A DNA stretch of 64,000 nucleotides from Hymenobacter sp. HSC-4F20 (GTDB lineage: Bacteria > Bacteroidota > Bacteroidia > Cytophagales > Hymenobacteraceae), in the NCBI RefSeq assembly GCF_019599275.1, contig NZ_JAHZTD010000002.1:992001-1056000 (forward strand). The letters run 5' to 3'. The position numbers were made by a program, and so were the translations under genes. Below the pieces are notes generated by a model. That model did not search any database. It had not been told where the DNA came from and was given only the letters and a program-made list of their open reading frames with translations. Positions 61,764 to 64,000 of the stretch are shown in pieces. How positions within the stretch are numbered: the first letter of the stretch is position 1; every line of letters begins with the position of its first letter.

Positions 61764-63446
61764 CTACTTGCCCAGCAACCCCAGCATGGCGGTAGTTCCG
61801 GGCTCCTGAATGGCCCGCAGTGCCTGCTGCATTTCCAGATCTTCCTGGTTCAGTACCTGGTAGTACGCCGACTTACCGTAGGCGCTGCGAGCAATCAGCG
61901 CTTTCAGCTGGTTGCGCAGCAAGGCTGCGCTGCGGCGCATATCGGCGGCGTTTTGCGGCACCCCGTCGTGGGCGGCTTTGGCGGCCAGCTGCTGCAACTG
62001 CACATCGTTGATGCGGAAGGTTTGGTTAAACTGCTCGAAGCGCAGACCATCCAGTTCCGCTTTGTGCTCCTGGTAGTACGTTAGGGCATATTCGCGCACC
62101 AGATTCAGGCTTTGCAGACGGGTGTAATACGCCGAATGAGCCGTCGTGTCGCGCGGAACGAATACATCAGGCATGATGCCTCCGCCCCCGTACACGGTGC
62201 GGCCGTGGGCCGTGCGGTAGCGCAGCGAGTCGGCGAAGTGGATGCTGTCGGCGTGGAAAAACTCGCCGTGGCGCTGCCGGTTCTGCAGGTCCTGCTCGTA
62301 CTGGGCCAAGCCGCCGCGGTACGACTTCTGAATGCTGCGGCCCGAGGGAGTGTAGTAGCGGGCAATGGTAAGGCGCAGCTCCGAGCCGTCGTTGAGGGCA
62401 ATGGGCTGCTGCACAAGGCCTTTTCCAAACGTACGGCGGCCTACCAGCAGGGCCCGGTCGTGGTCCTGCAGGGCGCCGGCCAGCACCTCGGCGGCCGAGG
62501 CGCTACCCTCGTCTACCAGCACCACCAAGGCACCCTCCTCAAACTCGCCTACTACCCGCGAAAAGGTTTGGGTGTCGTACTGGTCGCCTTTGCCATCGGT
62601 GTATACAATCTTCTTAGTGCCCCCGATAAACTCATCGGCCATCTTAGTGGCCCGGTCGAGGTAGCCGCCGGGGTTGCCGCGCAAATCCAGCACGAGGCGC
62701 GCGAGGCCCTGCCGACGCAAGTCGCCCAGCGCCGATTTAAACTCGTCGTAGGTGCCGCTGGCGAAACGGCTGACTTTGATGTAGCCCGTCTGGTTGTCCA
62801 CCATGTAGGCCACATCCACCGAGGAGTTGGAAATGCGGTTGCGGGTTACCTGCACGTTGAGAGGCCGGGCCTGGCCGCGGCGCAACACCTGGAGCAGCAC
62901 GGCGCTGCCGCGGGGGCCGCGCAGCTTCCCGAACATCTGCTCGGTGGTGGTGTGCACCCCCGATACCCGCTGCCCGTTCACGGCCAGAATACGGTCGCCG
63001 GGCTGCAGGCCGGCGTGTTCGGCCGGGCCGTCGCTGAGCGGGGCTACTACCGTTACCGTATCGCGGAAGAGGTTGAACTCTACCCCAATCCCATCATAGT
63101 CACTCTGTAAAAAGGAGGAAGCCTGTTGCTGCTGCTTGGCCGGAATAAATACCGAGTGCGGATCCAGACGCTCCAGCATGCGGCTGATGGCATAATCCGA
63201 TAATTCTTCAGCATTTACCGAGTCCACGTAGTCGCGGTCAACGTAGCTGAGGATTTCTTTGAACTTTAAATAGCCGCGGGCCGTGAGGTCGGGGTTCTGA
63301 TCCGAAGGGCGAAAGGGGTTGGCTCCTAGCAGCACTCCGCACGCCAACGCCAGCGCCAGTAAGAACGGCTGCCGCATCTTGCTCCGTGAATTTTTGGGAG
63401 CGGGCTCCAACGCAGGACGTGGCGAGTCAGGTGGCTCGATGTTCAT
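61764..63446 (-). CDS. S41 family C-terminal processing peptidase
   Basis: A 560-residue Ser/Lys protease. After a short N-terminal cytoplasmic part comes one hydrophobic signal or anchor segment (QPFLLALALACGVLLGAN, 26-43), then a PDZ domain (about 120-205: VAPLSDGPAEHAGLQPGDRI), and the catalytic domain with Ser315 in DEGSASAAEV and Lys342 in RTFGKGLVQQ. A C-terminal helical tail of about 130 residues follows. It cleaves C-terminal ends of envelope proteins, as in the Prc/CtpA group. Starts from ATG 63446. Confidence 0.93.
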   Translation of the reverse strand: MNIEPPDSPRPALEPAPKNSRSKMRQPFLLALALACGVLLGANPFRPSDQNPDLTARGYLKFKEILSYVDRDYVDSVNAEELSDYAISRMLERLDPHSVFIPAKQQQQASSFLQSDYDGIGVEFNLFRDTVTVVAPLSDGPAEHAGLQPGDRILAVNGQRVSGVHTTTEQMFGKLRGPRGSAVLLQVLRRGQARPLNVQVTRNRISNSSVDVAYMVDNQTGYIKVSRFASGTYDEFKSALGDLRRQGLARLVLDLRGNPGGYLDRATKMADEFIGGTKKIVYTDGKGDQYDTQTFSRVVGEFEEGALVVLVDEGSASAAEVLAGALQDHDRALLVGRRTFGKGLVQQPIALNDGSELRLTIARYYTPSGRSIQKSYRGGLAQYEQDLQNRQRHGEFFHADSIHFADSLRYRTAHGRTVYGGGGIMPDVFVPRDTTAHSAYYTRLQSLNLVREYALTYYQEHKAELDGLRFEQFNQTFRINDVQLQQLAAKAAHDGVPQNAADMRRSAALLRNQLKALIARSAYGKSAYYQVLNQEDLEMQQALRAIQEPGTTAMLGLLGK

Positions 63447-63872
63447 AAAGCGCTGAGAGAGTAGAGATTTGGGCGATATTCGGCAGTAATCGGTACGGAC
63501 AGGTCTTCAAAACTATTGAAACTATTCCAAGAAACCCATCCCCTACATAGATGGATATGCATTTTCGAATAACAATCCAATTTTTTATGAATTAAACGCT
63601 AGTTCATCTGATTTTTCAGCGGCCTACGGAGCGACGGAATTACCTGACGATGAACTTACTGCAAAGGTTATTTTATGATTTTACAAAGACCAGTCACTCT
63701 CGCTCAAGCCCGTTGTTTACCCGACCAACGTACGCCCTGGCCGCGTCGTCGGATTGCACGGTTGAGCTCACGGGGCATCACCTTTCCCGGCGGGTCTCGT
63801 ATCTTTGGGGCGCAGCGGTAGCTAAGAAGCTGAACCGTTGCTGCTTGGCTTTCTACTTTCTAGTTTTTTACG
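63447..63872. other. Gene-free divergent region before ruvX
   Basis: The gap contains an AT-rich first half (63530-63690) and no supported gene. An open frame from 63650 continues into ruvX in another frame and looks like a shadow. A -7-like TATCTTTG is at 63800-63807. Confidence 0.6.
63800..63807 (+). promoter_or_regulatory. Candidate -7 box of ruvX
   Basis: TATCTTTG fits TAnnTTTG and lies 65 bases before ATG 63873. No -33 box is seen. Confidence 0.4.
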
Positions 63873-64000
63873 ATGGGCCGGATTCTTGCCATCGACTACG
63901 GGCACAAGCGCGTGGGGCTGGCCGTTACGGACCCGCTTCAGCTGATTGCTACCCCACTTGATACAGTGCATAGCCAGGATTTGCTGGCCTACCTGAAAGC
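63873..64000 (+). CDS. ruvX: Holliday junction resolvase-like YqgF/RuvX (3' truncated)
   Basis: Only the first 42 or so codons are in the window. They read [20 protein letters not shown] and then [11 protein letters not shown], the N-terminus of the YqgF family: an RNase H-fold protein (AIDYGxKRxGLA contains the first catalytic Asp) that acts in processing of the 5' end of 16S rRNA and was proposed as a Holliday junction resolvase. The gene runs off the edge. Confidence 0.92.
   Translation, partial: MGRILAIDYGHKRVGLAVTDPLQLIATPLDTVHSQDLLAYLK

Noticed and set aside
62112..63110. 332-codon open frame opposite the S41 peptidase
   Set aside because: Antisense shadow over the PDZ and catalytic domains.
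63650..63961. 103-codon open frame before and over ruvX
   Set aside because: It overlaps the recognisable YqgF N-terminus in another frame.

Overview
The window reads as a chromosomal segment of a GC-rich member of the Bacteroidota, most likely Hymenobacter or a close relative in the Cytophagales. This is inferred from gene content only. Supporting signs are the DUF4295 protein beside L33 and FtsY, BshC (bacillithiol), type IX secretion C-terminal domains, a TonB-like protein with an N-terminal Cys motif, the DUF2157/GDYXXLXY pair, and start regions carrying the Bacteroidota -7 box TAnnTTTG instead of Shine-Dalgarno sequences. I see no rRNA, tRNA, CRISPR array, prophage or intact insertion sequence. 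Nearly all of it looks like ordinary core and accessory metabolism.

Layout. 1-3.8 kb: end of an SDR-type L-threonine dehydrogenase, two uncharacterised genes, a YihY/BrkB membrane protein and a decayed gene. 3.8-13 kb: rlmN, a large compound palindrome, then a TPP riboswitch driving thiS-thiC-thiD-thiE-thiG-thiH, with a second ThiE/TenI-like protein and a thioesterase nearby on the other strand. 13-24.7 kb: mnmD, DUF2157 and GDYXXLXY membrane proteins, a lone ExbD, 5-formyl-THF cyclo-ligase, bshC, an Fe/2-oxoglutarate dioxygenase, rimO and an acyltransferase. 24.8-28.9 kb: ftsY, DUF4295, rpmG, a secreted aminopeptidase P, rpmB and a DUF5522 protein. 29-38.5 kb: secreted or lipoprotein unknowns, ornithine aminotransferase, hemB, a GNAT, an APC permease and a CDF transporter. 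38.5-48.1 kb: a GH1-like TIM barrel with a PLD-like protein, a PA14-ricin T9SS protein, an O6-alkylguanine-type methyltransferase, an esterase, TPR and outer-membrane proteins, and an M4 metalloprotease whose signal peptide is cut by an in-frame TAG. 48.4-64 kb: SDRs, ATP-grasp, M20 hydrolase, PAP2-related protein, phytanoyl-type dioxygenase, WG-repeat and TonB-like proteins, HMG-CoA reductase, homogentisate dioxygenase, a transglutaminase, an S41 protease and the start of ruvX/yqgF.

The thi genes supply the pyrimidine branch (ThiC, ThiD), the thiazole branch (ThiS, ThiG, ThiH) and the coupling step (ThiE) under TPP control. ThiF is not in the window. HMG-CoA reductase implies a mevalonate route to isoprenoids.

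The most unusual signal is not a gene. The intergenic regions hold several families of imperfect palindromes. One family (GTCAT-type, four paired loci plus one degenerate half) has arms that each fold into a small hairpin whose stem bases co-vary between loci. A second family shares TAGCGCGAAGCT. A third, GTGA-rich family lies at or directly after stop codons. No clearly new multi-gene system was recognised.
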